Assembly (NCBI GenBank): GCA_029339195.1
Contig: JAPTJF010000024.1
Coordinates: forward strand, 124,001 to 188,000
DNA length: 64,000 nucleotides
Reading direction: 5' to 3'
Origin: Micractinium sp. NFX-FRZ
Taxonomy: Eukaryota; Chlorophyta; Trebouxiophyceae; Chlorellales; Chlorellaceae
This document shows, in pieces, positions 1 to 9,400 of this stretch (position 1 is its first letter; every line of letters begins with the position of its first letter). The position numbers and the translations under genes are program-made. The notes under the pieces were generated by a model. That model saw nothing but the letters and a program-made list of their open reading frames with translations. It had not been told where the DNA came from and made no database searches.

Positions 1-2144
1 CACGCGGGTGGAGGCCACGCGGGTGATGATCTGGCATGAGGGGAGGAGGGGATGGGGATGGCGAGAGGAATGAGGTGGCATGGGTGGGAGGGAGGAAGCG
101 GCAGGTGAGGTTACCATGCCTCCCAAGGGCCATGCTTGCTGCCAGCGCACGGCCACTTTGTGCCCCTCAACCCCGCATCGGTACCCGCACGGGCCCACTC
201 GTGTGTGCGAAACGGCTCCACCACACAGGGGGGGCACCACCGAAGGCTGTAGCCCGCAATGCTCCCCGAAACCCTCTCCCAGCAGATGCACAGCCTGAGC
301 TATGCTACATCAGCATGCTCCCGAAAACCCTCCCCCAGCAGGCGCACACCCAGAGCTATGCTGTCCACCAAAGTGAGTGTGTGAGCCCCACCTTAAGGCT
401 CTCCACCACGCCGGGCACCACCTCGTGCTCCAGCCCGCTGTACTCCCCCTCCGTGTTCTCGCGAATAGTCACCAGGTTGATGTTGTCGTACCGCGTCTTG
501 TAGCCGGGGATGCTGCAGCAATGAGTGACACACAGGCAGAAACAGGCACACACAAGGTTGGTTCAGCGCAGCGGGCTGTCACCAGCTCGAGGTTGCCGCA
601 CCGCGTCCAGTGAATGGGATGCTGCAGGCGTGAACGGGAGCGCGACGAGGGCAGGTGCACAGGGGCGGGCCAGCCGGACAGGGCAGGTGTCCGGCTGGCC
701 CGCCCCTGTGGACAGGGCAGGTGTCCGGCTGGCCCGCCCCTGTGGACAGNNNNNNNNNNNNNNNNNNNNNNNNNNNNNNNNNNNNNNNNNNNNNNNNNNN
801 NNNNNNTGTGGACAGGGCAGGTGTCCGGCTGGCCCGCCCCTGTGGACAGGGCAGGTGTCCGGCTGGCCCGCCCCTGTGGACAGGGCAGGTGTCCGGCTGG
901 CCCGCCCCTGTGGACAGCGCAGGTGTCCGGCTGGCCCGCCCCTGTGCACCTGCCCCTACACCGCACAACGCCGCACCCAAGGCAGGGATGCACGTTGCAT
1001 ACAGCTCCAGCCCACCCCTCCCACGGACAACCAAATGCACACGTGATTATGTGCGCTCACGCCCCGCCCCCCGCATGCCTGCGGGAGGGGCGCACGTCGG
1101 CGTACAGCCCCAGCTCCTTGCGCAGCCTTATTCCTCCCGGAGGCCACAATGCAGTCGTGCCCCCCGCGCACCTCAGGCAGGGGCGCACGTTGGCGTACAG
1201 GCCCAGCTCCTTGCGCAGCGTGAGGTTGAGAGAGCGGAAGCCCTTGCCGATGGGGGTGGCCATGGGGCCCTTCAGCCCAATGCGGTTTTTCTGCGGGGGT
1301 GGAAGGGAAGGGCGGGAGGGGGCGGCAGGGAGGGGAGGAGGCGGGGTGAGGGGCGGAGCGAGGCAAATGTGCCCGGCGCCTAAACCTCGAGAGTCGGCTT
1401 GCTGCACCAACCCATTCCCCGTGCCTGCCTGCTGGCCGGCGCAGCACAGGCCAACCAACCGCCCAGGCGCCCTGCCAACCAACCCAGCAACCACCAGCAA
1501 GGGGGGCAGCGGCACGCACCAGCACGGAGTCCAGGTTCTCCCGCGTCACAAACGAGTTGGTGCGGGGGTCCACCTCCTTGCCAATCTCCTGCATGTCCCA
1601 CTGGATGGGCGCCCCCGCCTCCTTGAAGATCAGCTTCACCGCCTCAGCGATCTCGGGGCCGATGCCTGCAGGGGTGGCACGGGTGTTTCTGAGCGGTCAT
1701 GCTTGGTTGTGGTTGTGCGGGAGCCGAACAGTGGGGTGCGGCGGGCGGGCAGGCGGACAGCTGGCAGACAGGCCGAGGAGGCACAGCAGAAGGGGGCGGG
1801 GCGCCAGGGGTTTGAGGCCCTCCAGGGGCTGCAGCACAGTAAGCTTCCAGTTGAATTGTTTTCAGAGCACTGTAGCGCCCAGGGCAACAAGGGCCACTTA
1901 CAACTGCCGGCGAGACCTGCAGGCGGCAGGCGGCGAGTCAACCCTCGCCGCCGCTGACAGTGGCAGTGGGTCAGCGAGCGCGAAGCGCCCTCCCGCAGCG
2001 CTCCTTACCGTCGCCGGGGAACAGGGTGGCCGTGATGGGCTCCTGGGTGCTAAAAGCGCGCAGGCCCATGCTGCTGGTGCTGTTGCATGTGGCGGAGCTG
2101 GCCCGCAGGCTCTTGAGCAGGGTATTGGCAATCGCCGACCGCAT
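1..2144 (-). CDS. IDH: NAD-dependent isocitrate dehydrogenase, mitochondrial (5' part; 3' end off window)
   Basis: Oxidative decarboxylation of isocitrate to 2-oxoglutarate in the mitochondrial TCA cycle. Exons on the minus strand: 2009-2144, 1520-1665, 1172-1290, 392-512 and <1-30; all joins keep phase. The start at 2144 opens a basic, Ser/Ala-rich presequence ([16 protein letters not shown]). Then come the nucleotide-site segment FPGDGIGPEI, the substrate-binding stretch [16 protein letters not shown] and the signature [16 protein letters not shown]. The segment ESLKIITR resembles catalytic (IDH3-alpha-type) subunits more than regulatory ones. The gene leaves the window about halfway through, so the C-terminal half is not seen. 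Intron 3 (513-1171) carries a minisatellite, a sequence gap and a partial copy of exon 3. Divergent from the gene at 2485. The family call is firm; the catalytic-subunit call is likely. Confidence 0.93.
651..953. repeat. 34-bp minisatellite with hairpin arms inside IDH intron 3
   Basis: Direct repeats of a 34-bp unit (starts TGTGGACAGGGCAGG) begin at 707, 741, 807, 841, 875 and 909, in exact 34-bp register on each side of the gap. A 30-bp segment at 651-680 is the perfect reverse complement of 924-953, so the array is bounded by inverted ends. At the left edge 658-680 and 688-710 form a perfect 23-bp stem with a 7-nt loop. The unit is GC-rich and probably caused the gap at 750-806. Confidence 0.95.
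750..806. other. Assembly gap (57 N)
   Basis: Unresolved bases within the 34-bp minisatellite. The repeats on the two sides are 66 bp apart (741 to 807), which is not a multiple of 34, so the true copy number and gap length are unknown. Confidence 1.
1087..1125 (-). repeat. Diverged copy of the end of IDH exon 3 inside the intron
   Basis: This 39-bp block matches 1180-1218, part of exon 3, with two differences. It lies 93 bp away in the following intron. On the minus strand it reads [13 protein letters not shown], against [13 protein letters not shown] in the exon. It does not continue into a consistent donor and reading frame, so it is scored as a partial duplication rather than an alternative exon. 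Confidence 0.85.
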
Positions 2145-2484
2145 GGCTGTGGGTGCTGGCTGGGGACGCCGCACGGGCAGGCAGGCCTGCAGCGAGGGTT
2201 GCCTAGGGTAACGAGCAAAGCCCTGAGCAGCCGTCTTTGGTGGTGCTGTGCACAGACACGAGCCAGAGGCGGACGACGAATAGCGGGGGTCCCGGCTGCA
2301 GGGTTTGGCGCCATGCCGACTTTGTGAGCCCAGCCAGGTCAGGCCAGGTGGTCCTCAAGCTTTCATTTCTGCCGGTTTGCTGCTCAATTCGACTGACGCG
2401 CATCATTGCGGATCGGCAAAGGCCACCTGCGACTGTGCCCCAACGTTGACCGGCACGGCCCGCTCAGCGCCGACAGCAGGCGAC
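2145..2484. promoter_or_regulatory. Divergent intergenic region, IDH / SFI1-like gene
   Basis: 340 bp between two start codons facing away from each other, so it must hold both promoters. I see no recognisable core elements. The SFI1-like frame stays open upstream to about 2305, so the downstream start could lie somewhat earlier. Confidence 0.5.
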
Positions 2485-3309
2485 ATGGCGGACGCAGGGC
2501 CAGGAGGGCGGCTGTCCCAGCTTGAGCAGCGCTGGGCGGTGCAGGCCGCCGGGCGTCTCGCGCAGCTGGAGGCGCTCTACTTGAGAACGGCGGCGCTGGC
2601 GGTGGCAGTGCACCACGCACGCTCGGTGGCACTCCAGTGGGGCTGGGCGCCCTGGCGGGCGCTGCTGCACCGTGCTCGGCAGCTGGAGGAGCAAGCACAG
2701 CAGCTGTGCAACCGCCACCGCGCCGCACGTGCACTGGCGGCATTCCGCCACTGCCGCCACATCGCCACGTGGCGGGAAGTGGCAGCCGGAGCGTGTGCGG
2801 TGGCAGCAGCACGTCAGCAGCGGCAGCGCTCGCTGCTTGCACGGGGCATGGCTGCGCTGGCACAGCATGTGATCTGGGTGCGGGGCCTGGCACGACGGCA
2901 CGATGCCCGGCTGGCCACGGCAGCCCTGTGCTGCTGGCGGGAGGCAGCCGCAGAGGCAACCACCCACACTCGGCGGCTGGAGGCGGTGGCGGCAGCACGC
3001 AGCGCCAGGGCGGCAGCACGCCGCGCGCTGGCGGCCTGGCAGCACGGGGCGCTGCGCTGCCGGCAAGAGCGGCTGGTGGAGCAGCGGCGGGAGCAGCGGT
3101 GGAAGGAGGTGCAAGGGTACCTTGCCGAGCACCGGGCCACGAAGCAGGCATCGGTGGGTGCTGTCGGCAGTGGGGCTGATATCAACAGCGGCGACTGCGG
3201 CGGCGCCCCGGGGCACAGCCTGTCGTCGGCAGAGAACAGCTTTGACCCCAACTCAAGCTTCGACCCGAGCGCCATCTTCTATGCTGCCCCCCGGCTGGCG
3301 CTCCGCTAA
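2485..3309 (+). CDS. SFI1-like helical repeat protein (single exon, 274 aa)
   Basis: No enzyme signature is visible. The protein is almost all helix and carries about five units of 30-38 residues with an Ala/Arg-rich helix ending in a conserved Trp (for example ALAAFRHCRHIATW, ALAQHVIW, ALCCW, ALAAW, between about residues 40 and 200). This spacing resembles SFI1/CCDC191-type repeats, which in other eukaryotes bind centrin at centrosomes or basal bodies. The C-terminal 60 residues are Ser/Gly/Asn-rich and look disordered. The start at 2485 is chosen because MADAGPGG begins the helical part; the frame is open further upstream without homology. No intron was found, unusual beside its intron-rich neighbours. 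A generic coiled-coil protein is the alternative. Confidence 0.6.
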   Translation: MADAGPGGRLSQLEQRWAVQAAGRLAQLEALYLRTAALAVAVHHARSVALQWGWAPWRALLHRARQLEEQAQQLCNRHRAARALAAFRHCRHIATWREVAAGACAVAAARQQRQRSLLARGMAALAQHVIWVRGLARRHDARLATAALCCWREAAAEATTHTRRLEAVAAARSARAAARRALAAWQHGALRCRQERLVEQRREQRWKEVQGYLAEHRATKQASVGAVGSGADINSGDCGGAPGHSLSSAENSFDPNSSFDPSAIFYAAPRLALR

Positions 3310-3641
3310 CACGGACAGAGGCCTGGAGCCCTGCTGCCGGGTGCTGGCACGGCCAGCTGGGCCTGCCGCCTGGTGCAGAACGTACTCGGCGGGGTGCCCA
3401 GTGGGTTCAAGCTGCCTTTGCCAGCCCCCTTTTCGACTTCATGGCTTCCCTCAACACTTGCTGTGTACATTGTTTACAAACAAGCCATTTTACAACCGAG
3501 GCATGCAGCACTCGTCACAATTGCAATGCATACTTCCGAAGAGGTGTCAAGTGGGGGCAGGGAGTCCTTGCGCACGAATGCCGGCCTAACTCGCCATCAC
3601 TCGCCATCCGCAGTTGAGGGCAGCAAACAGGCAGGTACTGC
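3310..3641. other. Convergent 3' region
   Basis: Holds the 3' ends of the SFI1-like gene (+) and the hydrolase-like gene (-). Two TGTAA motifs read on the minus strand at 3474-3478 and 3490-3494, about 150-165 bp past the hydrolase stop. No gene seen. Confidence 0.5.
3474..3494 (-). terminator. Possible poly(A) signals (TGTAA, two copies)
   Basis: TGTAA occurs twice on the minus strand downstream of the stop at 3642. TGTAA is the usual polyadenylation signal in several green algae; its use here is inferred from position only. Confidence 0.35.
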
Positions 3642-6168
3642 TCACACTTTCTGCACTGTGAACCGGCAGCACGTGTCGCCCGCACTGATAGCTGCCGCGC
3701 GCGCCGCCCGCACTCCCTTGTATGGGGTCTCAAACCAGATCTGCATCCAGCACAGGCAGAGAAGCCCAGCGACACGCAGATTAAAGTCAGGGCAGACAGG
3801 AGGTTAGTTGGACATTGGCTGGGAAGTAGCTGCGGTGCTGCTGTGAACGCTGCTAGTTTCTTACTTCCTGGTAGAGGGCAGAACAACAGGTTCAACAGCA
3901 TGCTGCCATCCCACGTGGTCCTGCCTGCAGCAGCACACGCTGCGGGCCATGCACGGCATGCCGCCGCCCGCACCTGGTCCTGGCTGCAGCAGCAGCAGGC
4001 CGCCAGCTGCGGCTTGCCCTCAACAATGAAGAGGTCGTGGTAGAGGCAGCGGGTGATGGTGAGGCTGGACTGCAAGCGGAGCAGGAGGTAGGCAGAAGGG
4101 GCAAGCAGTGGAAAGCCTGGAGGCAGGGCAGGGCAGGGAGCTGTGGATGCTGAGCAGGACAAAGACACCAAGGAGGATGCATCGGGCAAGGGAAGGAAGG
4201 TGGATGGTAACACGCAGCGGGCGGGCGGAAGTCCACAGTGAAGGGCACCTCACATCTGCAGCCCTCTCCTGCTCCCTCACTTGCCCTTACCTCTGCCTCT
4301 CCCCGCGCCTGGTTGTCTCTCAAACCCTGCCCCCAAGTCCTTGCGCAGCTGACGTCTTCCCTTACCTCCCTTCCTCTGGCCCCCCACCCACCATCCCCAC
4401 CCACCTCTGCCTCTCCTCGCTCCAGCTGGCTCTCAAACCCTGCCCCCAAGTCCATCTGCAGCCCCCGCAGGCGCGTCGCCAGCGTGGCATAGCCGTCGCG
4501 GTGCATGAACTTTGTCGCCTTCATGAGGAAGCGCAGCGCAGCGGCGGTCTTCCCTCCCATGTGCTCTCGGATGATCTGTGGGTGGGGTGGGGGGCGGCGC
4601 GAGTCGTAAGTCGTGGCAGGCAAGGCCCCTACTGGTACCAGTGCTACCATGATGCTGTGCCGCAAATGCCAGCCTGCCGCCTCTGTCACCCGCTGCATGC
4701 ATGCTGCTGGGCCCTCCCCTGGTGCTGGGCCCTCCCCCCCGGCTGTACGCCTCTCGGGTGCACAGTGCCCCTGCCACCCAGCCGCACCTGCAGCACCTCG
4801 CCCTCGTCCCTCAGGTACGGCAGCAGCGCCTTGTGTGTGGCCAGCGCCAGGCAGGCGGCCTGCGGGCGGGCACGCAAGTCAGCATGTTCCCAAGGCTTGC
4901 CTCACAGCTTGGTCAAGCCCAGGAATGGGTTAGGCCATAGGCGAAGATGATGTGAAGAGGCGAAGATGACGTGAAGAGCTACCTGCTGTAGGTCAAAAAT
5001 GTCCCCACCGCCCAGCCTGAGCTGGGTACTTTGAGAACATAGCATGACTCCTGGTCATTCGTGGCACACCTGCAGGTGCGTCTCTGCACGCTCATCTACC
5101 GCCGCCGCAGCGTGCCGCACCATGGCTGCCTGGTACTCTGCTTCTATGGCTGCTCGCAGCTCCAGCTCCCTGCCTGCCAGCTGGTGGAACTGCCTGCAGG
5201 GATGGGGGCAAGTGAAACACGGAGAAGCACACGGGCGGGGCCGTGAGGAGCAGGGGAGGGATGCTTGGGGGTGCAGCGCAGCGCGAGTGGGGGCAGCTCT
5301 GGCGCAAGATATGCGCTACGGCGGCAAAGATCACTTGCACCAGGCTGTGCAGAGCCTTTCCAGTGCGGCACTGTCGCTGCATGCACAGTGCTGCACCTGC
5401 AACAGGCCTTGCTGTGGGGGCGGATGCGGCACCGGGCCGGCCCCCCTGCTGTCCGCTCGTGCGTGCACACTCACTTGCACCGCCCATCCACCAGGCCCTT
5501 GATCCACCAAGTCCGGTTCTTGTCCTCCAACCAGTGCCGCACGCCGGGCGCATACCTGCGGCAGCCATTTCCATGATGTGTTAGGTAGAGGCAGAGGCAC
5601 AACAGTCAGAGTTCATGTCCTCGCCCTATTACAGGGGCAGCACCAAGCGGTGCCAGCAGCAAAGCTCAGGGCGGCCTGTTAGCCCTGTAAGAGCAGGGCC
5701 ACGCGGCAGCAAGTTTGACGCATGGAAAGCAATCTCAAACATGTGCAAGTACAGAAGTTTCGTGCCTCAAGCACAAGCAAGGCAGGACGAGATGGAGCAG
5801 CCGAGCATAGGTCGGCTGCCCGCGCGGTTGAGCAGCAGAGCGCCACTGCTTGATGATGCAGAAGCAAGGCTAACGAATCGCCCTGCTGTCTTGCACGTCA
5901 GCACTGTCCAGCAATCAAGCGCAGGCTCGCCCTACCTATCCAACCAGTGCGATGCACCCTCTGGCCCGCCGCCAGCTAATAGCGGTGGCGGCAGTGGCGG
6001 CGCTGCTGACTGTTGCGCGTTTGCAGACCGCTGCACTGCTGAACCGCGCCCGCTTGGCCCCGGTGCTTCAGAAATGCTGGAAAGAGCTCGGGAGAGGCCG
6101 CCAGCGAGCAGTGGGCCGGCAGGGCAGGGCGCCAGGAGCCCGAGAGCCTTTCGTGTTGCCGCCAGCAT
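3642..6168 (-). CDS. Organelle-targeted protein similar to L-2-amino-thiazoline-4-carboxylic acid hydrolases
   Basis: Exons: 5936-6168, 5475-5555, 5070-5193, 4788-4859, 4214-4575 (possibly split by an intron at 4249-4404), 3974-4064, 3642-3740; phases agree throughout. The product is 353 aa if the 156-nt segment is coding and 301 aa if it is spliced out. Residues 1-75 form a presequence (MLAATRKALGLLAP, then LSRALSS), more mitochondrial than plastid in look. The conserved C-terminus has TRCLYHDLF, a CCCC run followed by SQDQIWF, and a final GDTCCRF. That layout of Cys-containing motifs resembles the ATC-hydrolase family, known in bacteria for 2-aminothiazoline breakdown. The substrate in algae is unknown, and the family call rests on motif resemblance from memory. 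Divergent from EME1. Confidence 0.6.
4289..4461 (-). repeat. Tandem exon-edge duplication in the hydrolase-like gene
   Basis: Blocks 4289-4348 and 4403-4461 are diverged copies of one segment 114 bp apart. Both contain the core CTCAAACCCTGCCCCCAAG and both end (minus strand) in GCAGAG followed by a usable GT donor. The left copy has the better donor (GTAAGG). The interval between the donor at 4404 and the acceptor at 4249 is 156 nt, a multiple of three with no stop, so splicing and read-through are both open. Confidence 0.8.
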
Positions 6169-6435
6169 TGATCACGCGTGTCCAGTATTGGGATGAGGAT
6201 GTGCAGAAGGGTTCCTGCAGTCCACCAGTCCAAGGAAGGCGCGATGGCCAGGTCAGAAATGCGAATTGGCCCACGTTTGCCCCTTTCCTTGAAATACCCA
6301 CACGCTGACATTGCCGGCGCAGCTTGTAAGAGTTGCGGGGATTGCTGGGAGCCCGGAAAGGTTCGAAGCGATTGGTGCGGCCCTTCTACGCTTCCGGTGG
6401 GCTCTCTGCACTGGCCGTGGGAGCATCGAGTAAGC
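6169..6435. promoter_or_regulatory. Divergent promoter region, hydrolase-like gene / EME1
   Basis: 267 bp separate the two opposing start codons. The EME1 frame is open through much of it. No specific elements identified. Confidence 0.45.
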
Positions 6436-9400
6436 ATGGGCGGAGACGTCGTAGACCTGTGCTCCTCCGACTCGGGCAGCGACTCTGAGGACGACCTGCC
6501 GCCTCTGGCCTCGCTGACAGCGCGCCTGCAACAGCGAGGCGCCGTATTGCCTGAAGCAGCAGCTCTCACAGTGGCAGTGCCACCCGTCACAGGCAGCTCG
6601 CAACAGCCAGCTGCCGCCGCTGCCGCCCGGCCGCCGCTGTCGGCGGTGCACAACCACGTGGGCGCAGGCAGCCTGTTTGGCAAGCAGGGCGGCAGTGGCA
6701 GCGATCCGGCACCGGAATCGCCGCGCCAGCAGTACCACAACCAGCAGCAGCGAGAGCAGGGGCAGCGGGCAGACGAGGGTGGGCCGAGCAGCCAGCCGCG
6801 GCGCGGCAAGCGCGCAGCGGCGCGCCCTCGCCTGGCCCCGCTGTTTGGAAGCGAGGCCGATGGTGATGAGGAGTGGCAGCCTGGGCCCGGCGGCTTTGGA
6901 GACAGCCAGGAGACGCTGCCGCTCTCACCACCTCCTGCAGCTGCCCGTGGCGGCAGCCAGCCCAGCAGCCAGCCCCGGGCCAGCCAGCCGCCATCTGCCA
7001 AGAAACCAAAGCGGCCGAGGCGCTCAAAGGAGGAGATTGAGCGAGACAAGGCGCTGCAGGTGGGTGTTCATTGCTGCTACCTGTGGGCAGCAGCAGCGTG
7101 AGCGTGGCTTGGTGTACGGCATGTGGGGCATATGCTGGTTGCCAAAGAGAAGCGGCAATGGGGCGGTCGGAGATGGGCAGGCGTTGCGTTGCATTTCTTA
7201 GCAGTACTCCTGCCGGTACCGCCCCGCCCCGTGCACTCTGCCGGCGTAGAGTGTGGAAAGGAAGGCTTCTGGTTGTATGGTTCGCCTCTCATGCTCCGGC
7301 TCTCGTGCCATGCCCTAGGCTCTTCTGTATCCCCCTGCTGCACTCTGCAGGCGAGGCAGCGGGAGGGCAGAGGAAGACCGACGCGTGCTGCTGCCCGGCC
7401 AAGCTTCTTTTTCGTCCCACCCCTTGCACCCTGCAGGCGCAGCAGCGGGAGGACCGGAAGGCTCAGAAGCAGGCTGCCACCCAGAAGTGGACGCTGCAGC
7501 AAGTGCGGCTGCTGGTGGACGCGGCGCTCGTCAGCAGCGGCGCCCTGGGGGTGGGCATGCTGAGTGAGTGGGGCGGGGCGGGGGGCGAGGGCAGGCGGGG
7601 TGCACGGATGTGGCCAACGGCTGCGGTTGCTGGTCAATAGCACCTTCTCACCATCAACCCCATCCCTCTCCCCGTCTAGCCAAGCTGGAGGAGCACAGCT
7701 TCCTTTCGGAATGCTAGCATCAAAAGAACTCAAGGTGGTCTGCCTCATCAAACTTGTTAAGTTCCTACCCGTCCATGCCTGTGTGCAGCCAAGCTGGAGG
7801 AGCACAATGCGGGGGCGGCCCAGGAGAAGAAAGTAAATTACCTGGTGGCTCCTTTGGACCTAACCCCCTACAAAGCGCTGCGCTGGCAGCGGCGACGCCT
7901 GGTGGGCGCAGGCGGGGGCGCGGGCGCCGACGGCGGCGCCGGGGCCTTTGCTTCGCTGCCCTCGAGCCAGGCGGCGGCGGGGGCGGCAGCGGCGGGGTTG
8001 CCGTCGAGCCAGGCGGCAGGGCTGGGCACGCAGGCCAGCGGGAGTTCGCTGGAGGAGCGGTGGGAGGAGGAGCCGCACGTCATGATTTGCTTCCAGGTGA
8101 GAAGGAATGAAAGCCGCGTGCATCGCCGCGTGTGTTTCCTTCTTACTTTGTTTTGCTTGGGTGTGCCACGGAGATGCGCGGCCGCCTGCCCTCGCTCGCT
8201 TCCCCGGCAGCTGAAGCGGGGTTGCACACACAAACGGCCCCCCTCCACCTACCCGCATCGATTGCAGCTGATCGACGCTCTGCTGCACACCTTCCTCCAT
8301 GGTACTTGCATGCATGTTCCCACTCGCCGGTGCCTTCACACTGCCGCCCGATGTGATGCATTTGTGCACCTGCCGCCCCAGCAGTTCATAGACGCGGTGG
8401 CCCACACCTTCCTCCATCTCTCATGCCACACTCCATGCTGACCTGCGTGCCCCCAAATCGCCTGCAGCCCCAGGAGTTTATTGACGCTGTGCTGCGCGAC
8501 CGCCTGGCCTCCCTTTTCTCGCTGCTGGAGCGGCGTGCGGCCGGGCAGCGCCCCCACCTGCTGGTGTGCGGGCTGCATGCCCACGTGGTGAAGACGGAGC
8601 GGGCGCAGATGAAGGCGGTGTTCCGGCCGGGGTCACAGGTGTGTGCATGTGGGTGTGTGTTTGGGTGGGGGTGGGGGTGGGGGGTGTTTGCGCACACCAG
8701 GATCACATGCCATGTGTGTGTGTGTGCGGTTTTGCGCACATTGGGGGACAGGCACGCCGCCCACCCAGCGACTCAGCCTGCTGCCCCGCCCTGCCCCGCC
8801 CCGCCCTGCTGCGCTGCCCTGCTGCAGGTGCCGGTGCAGCGGTCGGTGCAGCAAACGATCGAGGACTTTGTGGCGGGGCTGGCTGTGGAGTGCCCGCGCC
8901 TGTGCTTCAGGGATGTGGTGGACGCGGCCCAGGTGAGGGACGTGGTGTAGTTGGGGGCGGTGTGGGGGTGAGGAGGGGCGGTGTGGGGGTGAGGCGGACT
9001 CCAGGGTAGGAGGGTGGCGACTGTGGGCTGCTGCAGACTCGGCAGCAGGGCAGGGCAAGGCGGGAGTGACGGCTTGGCGGGGCCGGCAGGTGCTGACCCC
9101 AACTTCCGCAGCGGGGGCAGGCACTCCTAGCGGCACGCACAGCAAAGCATCGCCCACTGCGGCACCTGAGAAGGCAGTGTCGTGTTGCCACCACGCTGGC
9201 CTGCCTGACCCTGCTGCCCCCCTGCCCTGCTGCCCCTGCTGTGGTCTGCCCAGGCGGCGCAGCACGTGCGGCTCATCACCACAGCCATCGCGACTGTGCC
9301 GCACAAGGAGACGGTGCGCCCCTTCTGCTGCCTGCGCTGCCGCCTGCTCGTGTGCTGCCTTGCTCTATTGTGCACTCTTGCCGCAGTGATGCCCACAAGA

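Noticed and set aside
651..953. CRISPR-like direct repeats
   Set aside because: The units are contiguous with no unique spacers, lie in a eukaryotic intron and are bounded by inverted ends: a minisatellite.
1087..1125. Alternative IDH exon
   Set aside because: It encodes [13 protein letters not shown] but the flanks lack a consistent acceptor-donor pair in frame.
614..1957. 447-residue open frame on the plus strand
   Set aside because: It runs antisense to IDH exons and through the minisatellite and N gap; its length reflects GC-rich sequence with few stops.
5976..7049. 357-residue minus-strand frame over the start of EME1
   Set aside because: Antisense shadow of EME1 exon 1; no domain, and it overlaps exon 1 of the hydrolase-like gene in another frame.
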